From contig NZ_JAQGLB010000010.1 in NCBI RefSeq assembly GCF_027853965.1, positions 1 to 64,000 on the forward strand: DNA of 64,000 nucleotides, given 5' to 3'. Each line of letters begins with the position of its first letter. Positions within the stretch are counted from its first letter, which is position 1. Source of the DNA: Saccharopolyspora indica (lineage in GTDB: Bacteria > Actinomycetota > Actinomycetes > Mycobacteriales > Pseudonocardiaceae). A program made the translations under genes and the position numbers. The notes beneath the pieces were generated by a model. It made no database searches. It was not told the DNA's origin and saw only the letters and a list, made by a program, of their open reading frames with translations. Shown here one piece after another: positions 7,552-15,748 of this stretch.

Positions 7552-8961
7552 TCACAGAACCGCGGACAGGCCCAGGATCACCGCGAAGGAGGTCACCGAG
7601 AGCAGCGTCTCCATCGCCGACCAGGTCTTGAGGGTCTGCCCGACGGTCATCCCGAAGTACTCCTTGACCAGCCAGAACCCCGCGTCGTTGACGTGCGAGA
7701 GGAACAGCGAACCGGAGCCGATGGCCAGCGCCACCAGCGCGCCCTGCGCGGGCGGCAGCCCCATCACCATCGGTGCGACCATGCCCGCCGCGGAGATGGT
7801 GGCCACCGTCGCCGAACCGGTCGCGACCCGGATGCCGACCGCGATCAGCCAGCCCAGCACCAGCGGCGAGAGGTTCGCCCCGCTGGCCAGGTCGGTGATC
7901 ATGTTGTTCACCCCGGACTCGACCAGGGTCTGCTTGAAACCGCCGCCCGCGCCGACGATCAGGATGATCCCGGCGATCGCGGGCAGCGAACCGCCGACCA
8001 CCTCGGAGAGCCGGTTGCGGCTGAACCGGGCACCGGTGCCGAGCACCACGATGGCGATCAGCACGGTCAGCATCATGGCCACGACCGGCGTGCCGACGGT
8101 GTCCAGCACCAGGTAGCCGAAGCTGTCCTCGGCCAGCAGCAGCTCGGCCACCGACTTGCCCAGCATCAGCACCACGGGCAGCAGCAGCATGGCGACCGCG
8201 GCGAAGAAGCTGGGCCGCTTCTCCGGTGCGGTCTCCACCTGCGACTTGCCGAGCAGGTGGGTGGCGGGCGGCAGCTGCACGCGCTTGGCGATGAACGAAC
8301 CGAACAGCGGACCGGCGACGATGGCGGTCGGGATCGACACCAGCACGCCCAGCGCGAGGGTGATGCCCAGGTCGACGTTGAGCGCGTCCACCGCGGCCAG
8401 CGGGCCGGGGTGCGGCGGGACGAGACCGTGCAGGATCGACAGCCCGGCCAGCGCGGGGATGCCGATGCGCAGCATGGGCTGGTCGGACCGGCTGGCCACC
8501 ATGACCACGACCGGGACCAGCAGCACGACGCCGACCTCGAAGAACATCGGCAGTCCGAGCAGGGCGGCGATGAACACCATCGCCCACGGCAGGGTGCGGT
8601 CGGTGGTGCGGCGCAGGACCGTCTCCACGATCCGCTCGGCGCCGCCGGTGTCGGTGAGCAGCTTGCCGAGCATCGCGCCGAGCGCGACCAGCAGGCCGAC
8701 GTCGCCGACGGTCTTGCCGAGCCCCTCGGTGAAGGTCGAGACCAGGTCGGTGAACGGCATCCCGGCCACCACGCCGAGCGTGGTCGCGCCCAGGGCCAGC
8801 GACAGGAAGGGGTGCAGCTTCGCCCAGCTGATCAGCACGACGATGACGGCGATGCCGGACAGGGCGGCGATGAGCAGGCGCGTGTCGTGCGAGGTCCACC
8901 CGCCGGCCTGCGGGGCTTGGGCGAGGACGGCGGCGAGGCTGCCGGAAAGGCTGGTTGGCAT
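7552..8961 (-). CDS. gntP: GntP-family gluconate:H+ symporter
   Basis: 469 aa polytopic permease of the gluconate transporter family. The family pattern is visible in LHGLVPPHPGPLAAVDALNVDLG (the PPHPGP signature), GAMLGKLLTDTGGAERI and GSGSLFLSHVNDAGFWLVKEYFGM. These proteins import gluconate or related sugar acids with protons across the cytoplasmic membrane. The ATG at 8961 is preferred over the longer frame because GAGGAG lies seven bases upstream. It is divergent from a FadR-type GntR regulator, the usual arrangement for a gluconate-controlled system. No gluconokinase gene is adjacent. Confidence 0.9.
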   Translation of the reverse strand: MPTSLSGSLAAVLAQAPQAGGWTSHDTRLLIAALSGIAVIVVLISWAKLHPFLSLALGATTLGVVAGMPFTDLVSTFTEGLGKTVGDVGLLVALGAMLGKLLTDTGGAERIVETVLRRTTDRTLPWAMVFIAALLGLPMFFEVGVVLLVPVVVMVASRSDQPMLRIGIPALAGLSILHGLVPPHPGPLAAVDALNVDLGITLALGVLVSIPTAIVAGPLFGSFIAKRVQLPPATHLLGKSQVETAPEKRPSFFAAVAMLLLPVVLMLGKSVAELLLAEDSFGYLVLDTVGTPVVAMMLTVLIAIVVLGTGARFSRNRLSEVVGGSLPAIAGIILIVGAGGGFKQTLVESGVNNMITDLASGANLSPLVLGWLIAVGIRVATGSATVATISAAGMVAPMVMGLPPAQGALVALAIGSGSLFLSHVNDAGFWLVKEYFGMTVGQTLKTWSAMETLLSVTSFAVILGLSAVL

Positions 8962-9008
8962 GGAAGGGCTCCTCGTTGAGCAGCTGGTGCGCGGCACAGC
9001 CTAAGCAA

Positions 9009-9047
9009 TAAGTATGACTTTATTGCCATGTGGACCGATTAAGTATG
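9009..9047. promoter_or_regulatory. Direct repeats TAAGTATG in the gntP/GntR divergent promoter
   Basis: TAAGTATG occurs at 9009-9016 and again at 9040-9047, 31 bp apart (about three helical turns), in an AT-rich patch between the divergent starts at 8961 and 9114. The first copy is part of an imperfect dyad AATAAG...CTTTATT. These are candidate GntR-family operator sites. Confidence 0.5.
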
Positions 9048-9113
9048 CCTGTTGTGCCCATCACGCCGGTCCGGCCGCCTATGTTTGGGGCGTTCAGCGG
9101 CGAAAGGGGCGAA

Positions 9114-9824
9114 ATGGGCGGCGGGCTGCACGGCAGAGTCCTGGACGTGCTGGGGCACGAGATCGCCGCCGGCACGCACCCGCCAGGCAGCGTCCTGCGC
9201 ACCGACGAGGTGGAGCAGCGGTTCGGCATCTCCCGCAGCGTCGCCCGCGAGGTGGTGCGCAGCCTGGCCTCGATCCGGCTGGTCGTCGGCCGCCAGCGCG
9301 TCGGAAACGTGGTCCGCCCCCGCGAGGAGTGGAACGCCTTCGACCCGCAGCTCATCCGCTGGCTGCTGGCCGCCGACCGCACCGCGCAGCTGAAGACCCT
9401 GGCCGAGCTGCGCACCGCGGTCGAACCGATGGCCGCGGCCGCGGCGGCCCAGCGCGCGGCCGACGAGGACGCGGCCCGGCTGGTCGCGCTGTCCGAGCGG
9501 ATGGTGGCCACGGCGCGCTCCGGCGACCTGGACACCTTCATGGCGGCCGACGTCGAGTTCCACCGGCTGGTGCTGCGGGCGTCGGGCAACGAGATGTTCG
9601 CCCAGCTGCACGAGGTGGTCGAGGAACTGCTGAGCTGGCGGGCCGGGCACGGCCTGATGCCGGAGCACCCGCGCCCGGTCGCCGTCCGCCTGCACTGCGA
9701 GATCGCCGAGTGCATCCGCAGCGGTGACCGGGCCCGCGCCGAGGAGGCCATGCGAGAACTGGTCGCCGAAGCGCTGGAGGGAACCCTCTCCGGCTTGGGG
9801 AGTGCCCGGGTCGCGTCCCGCTGA
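9114..9824 (+). CDS. FadR-subfamily GntR transcriptional regulator
   Basis: 236 aa from ATG 9114, with AAAGGGG upstream. The N-terminal winged helix contains LRTDEVEQRFGISRSVAREVVRSLASIRLV and the wing VGNVVRP. The C-terminal all-helical FCD domain (roughly residues 100-225) has the metal or ligand residues in DVEFHRLVLRASGN and HCEIAECI. It is divergent from gntP and so probably represses gluconate uptake, relieved by gluconate or a phosphorylated derivative. A strong hairpin follows the stop. Confidence 0.88.
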   Translation: MGGGLHGRVLDVLGHEIAAGTHPPGSVLRTDEVEQRFGISRSVAREVVRSLASIRLVVGRQRVGNVVRPREEWNAFDPQLIRWLLAADRTAQLKTLAELRTAVEPMAAAAAAQRAADEDAARLVALSERMVATARSGDLDTFMAADVEFHRLVLRASGNEMFAQLHEVVEELLSWRAGHGLMPEHPRPVAVRLHCEIAECIRSGDRARAEEAMRELVAEALEGTLSGLGSARVASR

Positions 9825-9839
9825 CCCGCGACGGCCGGA

Positions 9840-9872
9840 TGCCCCGAGCCGGACTGGGGACGGCTCGGGGCA
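9840..9872 (+). terminator. Hairpin terminator after the GntR gene
   Basis: Arms TGCCCCGAGCC and GGCTCGGGGCA form a perfect 11-bp stem with an 11-base loop, starting 15 bases after the GntR stop. Confidence 0.7.
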
Positions 9873-9969
9873 CCAGGCGGGTGGTCGGCGTGCTGGGGGT
9901 CTGACACGCCGGCCTGCGTCGGGGACTGCTGCGACTTCAGTGGACGACTCCCGTTGAAGTCACGTCCGG

Positions 9970-10656
9970 TCAGTAGCCGAGGTAGCTGCCGCCGGAGCGG
10001 ACGCCGGAGACGCCGGGGACGTCGGCGACCGAGCCGTAGCGCGAGATCGCGTAGCGGGTGGCCGCGATGATGTTGTCCACCGGGTCGTAGATGTCCCCGT
10101 GGCCGGGCAGCGCGAAGGACTCGAAGGTCGGCTGGATGGTCTGCATCAGACCGATCGACGGGGTGCCGGCCGCGGCGTTGGAGTCCCAGTTGTTCGTGGC
10201 GCCCGGGTCACCGTTGGACTCGTGCATGATGATCATGCGGATGGCCTCGGTGTCGATCTGGTCGCGCGAGACGCCGTTCTGCTCCATGACCTGGACCGCT
10301 TCGTCGATCCAGGCGCCGATCTGGTCGACCGGCTTGGCCTCCTCGACCGGCTTCTCCGGCGCGGGAGCAGCCTCGGGGGCGGGCTGCTCGGCCGGAGCGG
10401 GGACGGCCTCGGGGGCGGGCTGCGGGGCCGGGGCGTGGAGCGGGACGGCCTGGTCGATCGGGGTGACCACGGCCGCGGTCTCCACCGCGGGCTGCTCGGT
10501 CCGGGGGCCGCCGACGCCGGCGACCACGCCGAGCACGCTGAAGGCGGCTGCCGCGGTGCCGAGCTGCAGCGCCCGCGTCTTCGGGGCGACGCGGTGCTGC
10601 CGGTCGGACTTCTCGCCGAGGAATGCCGCACGCAGCCAGCTCGCCGTGTTCGGCAC
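9970..10656 (-). CDS. Secreted or anchored lytic transglycosylase (SLT domain)
   Basis: 228 aa from GTG 10656, chosen because GGGAGAGG lies just upstream; the longer frame to 10818 adds 54 residues without secretion features. A hydrophobic segment (LGTAAAAFSVLGVVAGVGG) follows a basic N terminus. A proline/alanine/glutamate-rich linker leads to the C-terminal soluble lytic transglycosylase domain, with catalytic Glu146 in MHESNGDP, then GLMQTIQPTFESF and DNIIAATRY. The enzyme cleaves peptidoglycan glycan strands to 1,6-anhydromuropeptides outside the membrane. The C terminus ends at GSYLGY, as in short actinobacterial resuscitation-type hydrolases. Confidence 0.88.
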   Translation of the reverse strand: MPNTASWLRAAFLGEKSDRQHRVAPKTRALQLGTAAAAFSVLGVVAGVGGPRTEQPAVETAAVVTPIDQAVPLHAPAPQPAPEAVPAPAEQPAPEAAPAPEKPVEEAKPVDQIGAWIDEAVQVMEQNGVSRDQIDTEAIRMIIMHESNGDPGATNNWDSNAAAGTPSIGLMQTIQPTFESFALPGHGDIYDPVDNIIAATRYAISRYGSVADVPGVSGVRSGGSYLGY

Positions 10657-10972
10657 CGCCCTCTCCCAACGGTGCCAACCGGTCGGCCGGGGATCTCGGT
10701 CGTCGAGGATGCGGTTGTCGGGGGAATCAGGTTCGGGGGTCACGAGAACCCAGGTTCCGGCACGGAGAGTGCACGCGCACCGAGGTTTGCACGTACATAG
10801 GTACCTAGTTTCGCCCATACGGGCGACATATCGCGGGCTTCCAACTACTCAAAGTGAGATTCTGTGGTCCGGACAACAGCCCCGGAAGCGTCCCCGCATG
10901 ATCCTGATGGCGTCGAGGCCGCCCGCATCCGCTCGGCAACTCGCCCCGGCCCGCCGTGCCGGGAGCAGCCGC
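10657..10972. other. Long upstream region of the transglycosylase gene
   Basis: No gene is seen. The leftward leader contains a GCCCGTATGGGC hairpin near 10815 and an AT-rich patch near 10845-10865 that may hold the promoter. Cell-wall hydrolase leaders in Actinomycetota often carry a c-di-AMP riboswitch, but I could not match its conserved core here. Confidence 0.4.
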
Positions 10973-11034
10973 GGTCAATTTCGTACGAAATTGACCATCA
11001 CCCGGGTGAACGTCAATTTCGTACGAAATTGACC
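10973..11034. repeat. Nested tandem palindromes between LuxR-type gene and transglycosylase
   Basis: A perfect 24-bp palindrome (half GGTCAATTTCGT, 10973-10996) is repeated as a perfect 22-bp palindrome (half GTCAATTTCGT, 11012-11033). Exactly midway lies a third palindrome, TCACCCGGGTGA (10998-11009). The whole 62 bp is therefore nearly symmetrical. It lies past the stop of the LuxR-type gene and upstream of the transglycosylase, so it could be an operator array, a terminator or a dispersed repeat. Confidence 0.75.
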
Positions 11035-11084
11035 GCCGCCGCGTTCGCCGCCGCCGCGTCCGTCGTCGGCGTGCCCGGCGCGGT

Positions 11085-13448
11085 TCAGTGCGGGACGGTG
11101 TCGCTCGCTTCGCTCGCCGTGCGCTGGGCCGTCACCCAGCCGGCGATCTGCGCGCGGGAGGAGAAGTCCAGCTTGGTGAGGATGTTCTGCACGTGACCCT
11201 CGACCGTGCGCTGGGCGATCACCAGGTTCTCCGCGATCTCCTTGTTGGTGTTGCCCTGCGCGACCAGCTCCGCGATCTGCCGCTCCCGCCGGGTCAGCGG
11301 CATCGGGTGCACGTTCTCCTCGGTGCGCACCCGCGAATGCCGCTTGACCTCCAGCGCGAAGTCGACGATGTGCTGCACGGACAGCTGGCGGCCCCGGCCC
11401 CGGTCGAACGCCTCCTGGAAGGCCTCCTCGCCCAGCGCGGTGCGGGTCTGCGCCTGGTGCTCGTCGTGGTCGGCGGCGAACCGGGCCCAGAAGCCCGGCC
11501 TGGCGCGCACCACGTCCCAGACCGACGAAGCCGCGCCGAACAGCCGGGCGGCGCGGTCGTACTTGCCCTGCTGCTGGGCGATCCAGGCGAGGGTGTCGAT
11601 GCTGAAGGCGATGCCGAGCCGGTTGTCCAGCTGCCACTGCAGCCTGAGCGCCTTCTTGGCCGCCGCGTCGGCTTGCTCCAGATCCCCGTGCAGCGACTCG
11701 GTCTGCGCCGATGCCCACAGCGCGTAGGACCGCCAGTACAGCTCGCCTTGCTCGGTGGACAGCCGGATGCACTCGGCCAGCAGCGCGAGTCCGGCTTCGG
11801 CCGAGTCTTCCAGCCCCTTGATCATGCCGAGCCCGAACAGCGCGAACAGCTCACCGGGCAGCGATTCGCGCTTGCGGAACTGGCCCAGCGCGTCCTCCAC
11901 CAGCGTGGCGGCCCGCGGTGTGTCGTTGCCCGCGAACGCCGCGAGCCCGCGCACCAGCGCCAGGTACGGCTTCTCCGCGTCCTCGCCGCGCTGCGTGGCC
12001 AGCACCGTCGCCTGCTCCAGGATCGAGTGCACGTTGTCCAGGTCGCCGTGCAGCAGCGCGAACCAGGCGCTGACCCGCAGCGCGCGCACCCGCTCGGGCA
12101 CCTCGCGCGGGGCGCTGGCCAGCACCTGGTCCAGCCAGTGGCGCGCTTCGCCGTTGAGCCCGCGGATGACCCAGTACTGCCAGAGGTCGGTGGCCATGCC
12201 CAGCGCCGTGCCCGCGGTGTCCGGGTCGGCTGCGGCGGTCTGCAGCGCGGTCCGCAGGTTGCCCTGCTCCTTGCGCAGGCGCTGCATCCAGGCGATCTGG
12301 TCGGGGCCGATCCAGTCCGCGGCGAAGCGCCCCGCGAGGTCGCTGAACCAGGTGAGGTGCCGCTGCCGGATCGCCTCCAGCTCACCGAACTCCGCGAGCT
12401 TGTCCTGCCCGTACTCGCGCAGCGCGTGCGGGAGCCGGAAGCGCACCTCGCCGCCGTCCTCCTCGCGCAGCAGCACGGACTTGTCCACCAGCGAGTGGAT
12501 CGCGCCGAGCACGTCGGAGCCGGTCAGGCCGTTGCTCGCCACGTGCTCGGCGGCGGCCAGGTCGAAGGTGCCGGAGAACACCGACATCCGCGCCCACGCC
12601 AGCCGGTCCTGCTCGGAGGCCAGCTCGTAGCTCCAGTCGATCAGCGCGCGCAGCGTCTGCTGCCGGGCCGGGGCGCCGCGGCGGCCTTCGGTGAGCAGGT
12701 CGTACCGCTCGGCCAGGCGCTCCTCCAGCTGCTGCAGGGACAGCGAGCGCAACCGCACCGCGGCGAGTTCGATGGCCAGCGGGTTGCCGTCGAGGTGGTA
12801 GCACAGGCGCATCAGCGCGGTGGCGTTGTCGGTGGTCACCTCGAACTCGGGCACCGCGGCCCTGGCCCGGTCGATGAACAGGCGGACCGAGGCGAACTGC
12901 TCGTAGGCCTCCGGCGGCGGCAGGTGCTCGATGTCGGGCACCTGCAGCGGCGGGACGACCATGGTGGCCTCCCCGGCGACGCCGAGGGATTGCCTGCTGG
13001 TGGCCAGCACCCGCACGCCCGGGCACCACCGCACGACCGCGTCGACCAGCAGCGCGACGTCCTCGACCACGTGCTCGCAGTTGTCCAGCACGAGCAGCAT
13101 CTCGCGGTTCTTGAGCTGTTCGACGACGGTGTCGAGATCCTCGCCCGCGGTCGGGCCGCCGATGCCGAGCTGCTCTATGACGGCGTCGACCACCAGCGAG
13201 CCGTCGCGCACGTCCTCCAGCCCGACGCACCACGCCTTGTCCCGGAACGAGCGGCGCATGTTGCTCGCGACCCGCATGGCCAGCCGGGTCTTGCCGACAC
13301 CGCCGGGGCCGGTGAGGGTGACGACCCGGGATTCGGCGAGCAGCCGCTTGGTGAGGGTGATCTCACGGCGCCGGCCGACGAAGCTCGTGACGTCGGCCGG
13401 GAGGTTGCCCGCCGGCTCCCGCACGCGGGCTCGCGCAGTGGTGACCAC
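11085..13448 (-). CDS. Large NB-ARC/STAND ATPase regulator with LuxR-type C-terminal domain
   Basis: 787 aa. The N-terminal NTPase has a Walker A motif GPGGVGKTR at residues 47-55, a Walker B segment LLVLDNCEH and the sensor motif TSRQ, as in the AfsR/STAND class. Helical repeats of TPR type cover roughly residues 330-690. The C terminus is a LuxR helix-turn-helix (LTRRERQIAELVAQGNTNKEIAENL). Such proteins sense a nucleotide or effector and activate transcription; the target is unknown. The GTG start at 13448 has no clear ribosome site and may be leaderless. It lacks the N-terminal SARP domain of AfsR. Confidence 0.88.
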   Translation of the reverse strand: MVTTARARVREPAGNLPADVTSFVGRRREITLTKRLLAESRVVTLTGPGGVGKTRLAMRVASNMRRSFRDKAWCVGLEDVRDGSLVVDAVIEQLGIGGPTAGEDLDTVVEQLKNREMLLVLDNCEHVVEDVALLVDAVVRWCPGVRVLATSRQSLGVAGEATMVVPPLQVPDIEHLPPPEAYEQFASVRLFIDRARAAVPEFEVTTDNATALMRLCYHLDGNPLAIELAAVRLRSLSLQQLEERLAERYDLLTEGRRGAPARQQTLRALIDWSYELASEQDRLAWARMSVFSGTFDLAAAEHVASNGLTGSDVLGAIHSLVDKSVLLREEDGGEVRFRLPHALREYGQDKLAEFGELEAIRQRHLTWFSDLAGRFAADWIGPDQIAWMQRLRKEQGNLRTALQTAAADPDTAGTALGMATDLWQYWVIRGLNGEARHWLDQVLASAPREVPERVRALRVSAWFALLHGDLDNVHSILEQATVLATQRGEDAEKPYLALVRGLAAFAGNDTPRAATLVEDALGQFRKRESLPGELFALFGLGMIKGLEDSAEAGLALLAECIRLSTEQGELYWRSYALWASAQTESLHGDLEQADAAAKKALRLQWQLDNRLGIAFSIDTLAWIAQQQGKYDRAARLFGAASSVWDVVRARPGFWARFAADHDEHQAQTRTALGEEAFQEAFDRGRGRQLSVQHIVDFALEVKRHSRVRTEENVHPMPLTRRERQIAELVAQGNTNKEIAENLVIAQRTVEGHVQNILTKLDFSSRAQIAGWVTAQRTASEASDTVPH

Positions 13449-13574
13449 GCCACGAGCTTAACCGCCCGAATGGGCTCTGACCTGCGATCTTGTCCCAGCG
13501 CACGCCTCGTCACCCAGAAGTGTGGTGAGTGGAACAGCGCGCAGCCGGGACGTCACGCGGCACCGCGATCGACT

Positions 13575-14171
13575 TCACTCGGACGTGTGAACCTGCTGGG
13601 CTCGCAGCCCGGCGAGCACGACGCGCAGGTTCCGCCGCCACTGGTCGTCGGCGGCGGTCAGCCCGATGGTGCGATCGCCGGTCATCACCGAGGTCAGCAC
13701 GAACGGAACGTCCTGCCAGGCCACGTCGTCGCGCATGGCGCCGGACTCCTGGCAGCGCTCGACGAGCAGTCTGATCTGCTCCCGCAACTGCTCCAGCGGG
13801 GTGTCCAGGGGCAGAGCGCAGTCGGTGCCGAGCGCTTCGTTGATGCCGCAGCTCATGGCGCGCAGCTGCACGAAGTCGGCCGCGAAGGTGCAGAACCCGT
13901 GCCACGGGTCGGGATCGCGCAGCGCGTCCCTGGCCAGCTCGACGATCTCGTAGACGGTGTCCTCGACGACCGCCTGCAGCAGGGCTTCGCGGGAGGGCAG
14001 CCGCCGGTAGAAGGTGCCGATGCCGACCCCGGCCCGGCGGGCGATCTCGTGCGCCGTCACCTCGACGCCGACCTCGGCGACGGCCTCGCGGGCCGCGGCC
14101 ACGAGGCGCCGCACGTTGCGCTGGGCGTCCGCCCGCGCCGTCTCGCCGAGCAGCTTCTCCACCGCGCTCAC
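13575..14171 (-). CDS. TetR-family repressor (SbtR-type C-terminal domain)
   Basis: 198 aa. The DNA-binding helices contain VTAHEIARRAGVGIGTFYRRLPSREAL, a canonical TetR motif. The C-terminal domain with WHGFCTFAADFVQ and LRVVLAGLR suits the SbtR-like group. It is divergent from a Gfo/Idh/MocA oxidoreductase, and the gap between them is filled by three 17-bp operators sharing the CGGACT/AGTCCG half-site, so autoregulation and control of the oxidoreductase are likely. The ligand is unknown. Confidence 0.87.
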   Translation of the reverse strand: MSAVEKLLGETARADAQRNVRRLVAAAREAVAEVGVEVTAHEIARRAGVGIGTFYRRLPSREALLQAVVEDTVYEIVELARDALRDPDPWHGFCTFAADFVQLRAMSCGINEALGTDCALPLDTPLEQLREQIRLLVERCQESGAMRDDVAWQDVPFVLTSVMTGDRTIGLTAADDQWRRNLRVVLAGLRAQQVHTSE

Positions 14172-14185
14172 CGGCTCACCCTAGC

Positions 14186-14274
14186 AACCGGACTTCGCAA
14201 GTCCGGTTAGACTCGCGCATAAGCGGACCTGTGGAGTCCGTTTTTGTCGGAGAAAAACGGACTCAGCGAGTCCG
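14186..14274. promoter_or_regulatory. Array of three TetR-type operators
   Basis: Core palindromes occur at 14189-14205 (CGGACTTCGCAAGTCCG, extended to 23 bp at 14186-14208), 14224-14240 (CGGACCTGTGGAGTCCG, imperfect) and 14258-14274 (CGGACTCAGCGAGTCCG). Centres are 35 and 34 bp apart. The last two half-sites also make an inverted repeat with arms GAGTCCGTTTTT and AAAAACGGACTC (14234-14264). Confidence 0.8.
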
Positions 14275-14287
14275 GTTCGGAGGCGTC

Positions 14288-15391
14288 GTGGGCAGGATCA
14301 AGGTCGGGATCGTCGGGGCCAACCCGGAACGGGGATGGGCGGTGCGCGCGCACGTCCCGGCGCTGCGCTCCCTCGACCAGTACGAGCTGACCGCGGTGGC
14401 CACCACCCGCCGGGAGAGCGCCGAGCGCGCGGCGGCGGAGTTCGGCGCCGCGCACGCCTTCACCGATGCGCGGCAGCTGGCCGATCACCCGGACGTCGAC
14501 CTGGTCGTCGTGGCGGTGCGCGTGCCTCAGCACCTGGAGCTGGTCCAGGTCGCGCTCGCCGCGGGCAAGCACGTCTACTGCGAGTGGCCGCTGGCGCGCA
14601 CCACGGAGGAGGCCGAGGTTCTGGTCGAAGGTGCGCGGCAGGCCTCGGTGCACAACGTGATCGGTCTCCAGGCGCTGCGCGCCCCGGCGGTCGTGCGGGC
14701 GAAAGAGCTGATCGACCGGGGAGACCTGGGGCGCATCACCTCGGCAACCGTGCACAGCGCGCGGGGGAAGGGCGCATCGGGCCAGGTACCGGCGTGGGCG
14801 GCCTACACGCTGCAGTCGGCCAACGCCGCGGGGCTGCTGGAAGTCCACGGCGGGCACGTCCTGTCGGTGCTGGACCACCTGATCGGCGACATCGCCGAGC
14901 TCACCGCGGGCCTGTCGTTGCAGCACCCGCACCAGGTCGTGGCCGAAACGGGCGAGGAAGTGCCCGTGGACAGCCCCGACCACCTCGTGCTGACCGCCCG
15001 GTCGGCGTCGGGTGCGGTGCTGTCGGCCACCGTCCGCGACGCCGAAGCCGCTGACCCGCGAGTGCTGGTGGAGATCGTCGGCACCGAGGGGAGCCTGGCG
15101 ATCGCCTCCAGCAGCGCGCAGGAGCCGCGCGCCACCCAGATCCAGATGAGCGATCTCGAACTGCGCCGCCCGAGCGAACCCGGAAGCCCGTGGGATCTCG
15201 TCGAGCTGCCTCCGGCGCGAGCGGTCCCAGAGGAAGCGCGCAACGTCGCGGCGACCTACGTCCAGATCGCCGAAGGCTTGCGCACCGGTGAGCAAACCGC
15301 GCCCGACTTCGCCAGGGCCCTGCGCCTGCACCGCGTCCTGGACGCCATCCGCGCTTCCGCGGAGACGGGAGAGCGCCAGCGGCTGAGCTGA
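14288..15391 (+). CDS. Gfo/Idh/MocA-family NAD(P)-dependent oxidoreductase
   Basis: 367 aa from GTG 14288, with GGAGG four bases upstream; the open frame begins earlier, inside the operator array. The N-terminal Rossmann fold shows KVGIVGANPERG, and the family CEWPLA segment replaces the common EKP motif. The C-terminal alpha/beta domain includes the LEVHGGHVLSVLDHLIGD helix with its conserved histidine region. Members oxidise or reduce sugars and cyclitols, or biliverdin-like substrates; no specific substrate can be named. It is under apparent control of the divergent TetR protein. Confidence 0.85.
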   Translation: MGRIKVGIVGANPERGWAVRAHVPALRSLDQYELTAVATTRRESAERAAAEFGAAHAFTDARQLADHPDVDLVVVAVRVPQHLELVQVALAAGKHVYCEWPLARTTEEAEVLVEGARQASVHNVIGLQALRAPAVVRAKELIDRGDLGRITSATVHSARGKGASGQVPAWAAYTLQSANAAGLLEVHGGHVLSVLDHLIGDIAELTAGLSLQHPHQVVAETGEEVPVDSPDHLVLTARSASGAVLSATVRDAEAADPRVLVEIVGTEGSLAIASSSAQEPRATQIQMSDLELRRPSEPGSPWDLVELPPARAVPEEARNVAATYVQIAEGLRTGEQTAPDFARALRLHRVLDAIRASAETGERQRLS

Positions 15392-15481
15392 GCCGGGGCC
15401 GGCCGCGGTGGTGCCGTCCTCGCCGCCGCAGGACAATGGCCCCGTTCGGTCACCGGGGGTCCAGATGCACTGGTGGGAGTC

Positions 15482-15697
15482 ATGACCGCCCGGCACTACC
15501 TGGGCGTATCGGGTCTCGCGCGGCAGCTCGGCGTGCCCCGGCGCGACGTGTCGAAGTGGCTCAGCCAGTACCCGGCGACCTCAGAGCACCCGTTCCCGGA
15601 ACCCGACGTCGAGGTGGACGGCGCGCCCGGCTGGGCGCTGGAGCGCGTACCCGAGGTGGACCTGTGGCGAACCGCCCTGCCAGGCCGCACCGCCTAG
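15482..15697 (+). CDS. Small predicted helix-turn-helix protein
   Basis: 71 aa from ATG 15482 (74 aa if GTG 15473 is used). Residues GVSGLARQLGVPRRDVSKWLSQYP look like a helix-turn-helix similar to MerR/AlpA-type small DNA-binding proteins. The rest ends WALERVPEVDLWR, as in proteins that read a modular target. It is a stand-alone gene bounded by a strong hairpin. Function is unknown; I infer DNA binding only from the helix pattern. Confidence 0.6.
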   Translation: MTARHYLGVSGLARQLGVPRRDVSKWLSQYPATSEHPFPEPDVEVDGAPGWALERVPEVDLWRTALPGRTA

Positions 15698-15708
15698 TCC
15701 CGGCGGCC

Positions 15709-15743
15709 GGTCGACCGCGCTCCGCAGCAGAGCGCGGTCGACC
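15709..15743. terminator. Bidirectional hairpin terminator
   Basis: Perfect 14-bp arms GGTCGACCGCGCTC and GAGCGCGGTCGACC enclose a 7-base loop. It lies between the convergent stops of the small HTH gene (15697) and the MmpS-like gene (15749). Confidence 0.75.
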
Positions 15744-15748
15744 ATCGC

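Noticed and set aside
10657..10972. c-di-AMP riboswitch before the transglycosylase
   Set aside because: Such switches often precede wall hydrolases, but the conserved core could not be aligned by eye.
11088..14210. A 1040-codon open frame on the rightward strand
   Set aside because: It is antisense to the NB-ARC/LuxR regulator and the TetR gene and has no domain-like content.
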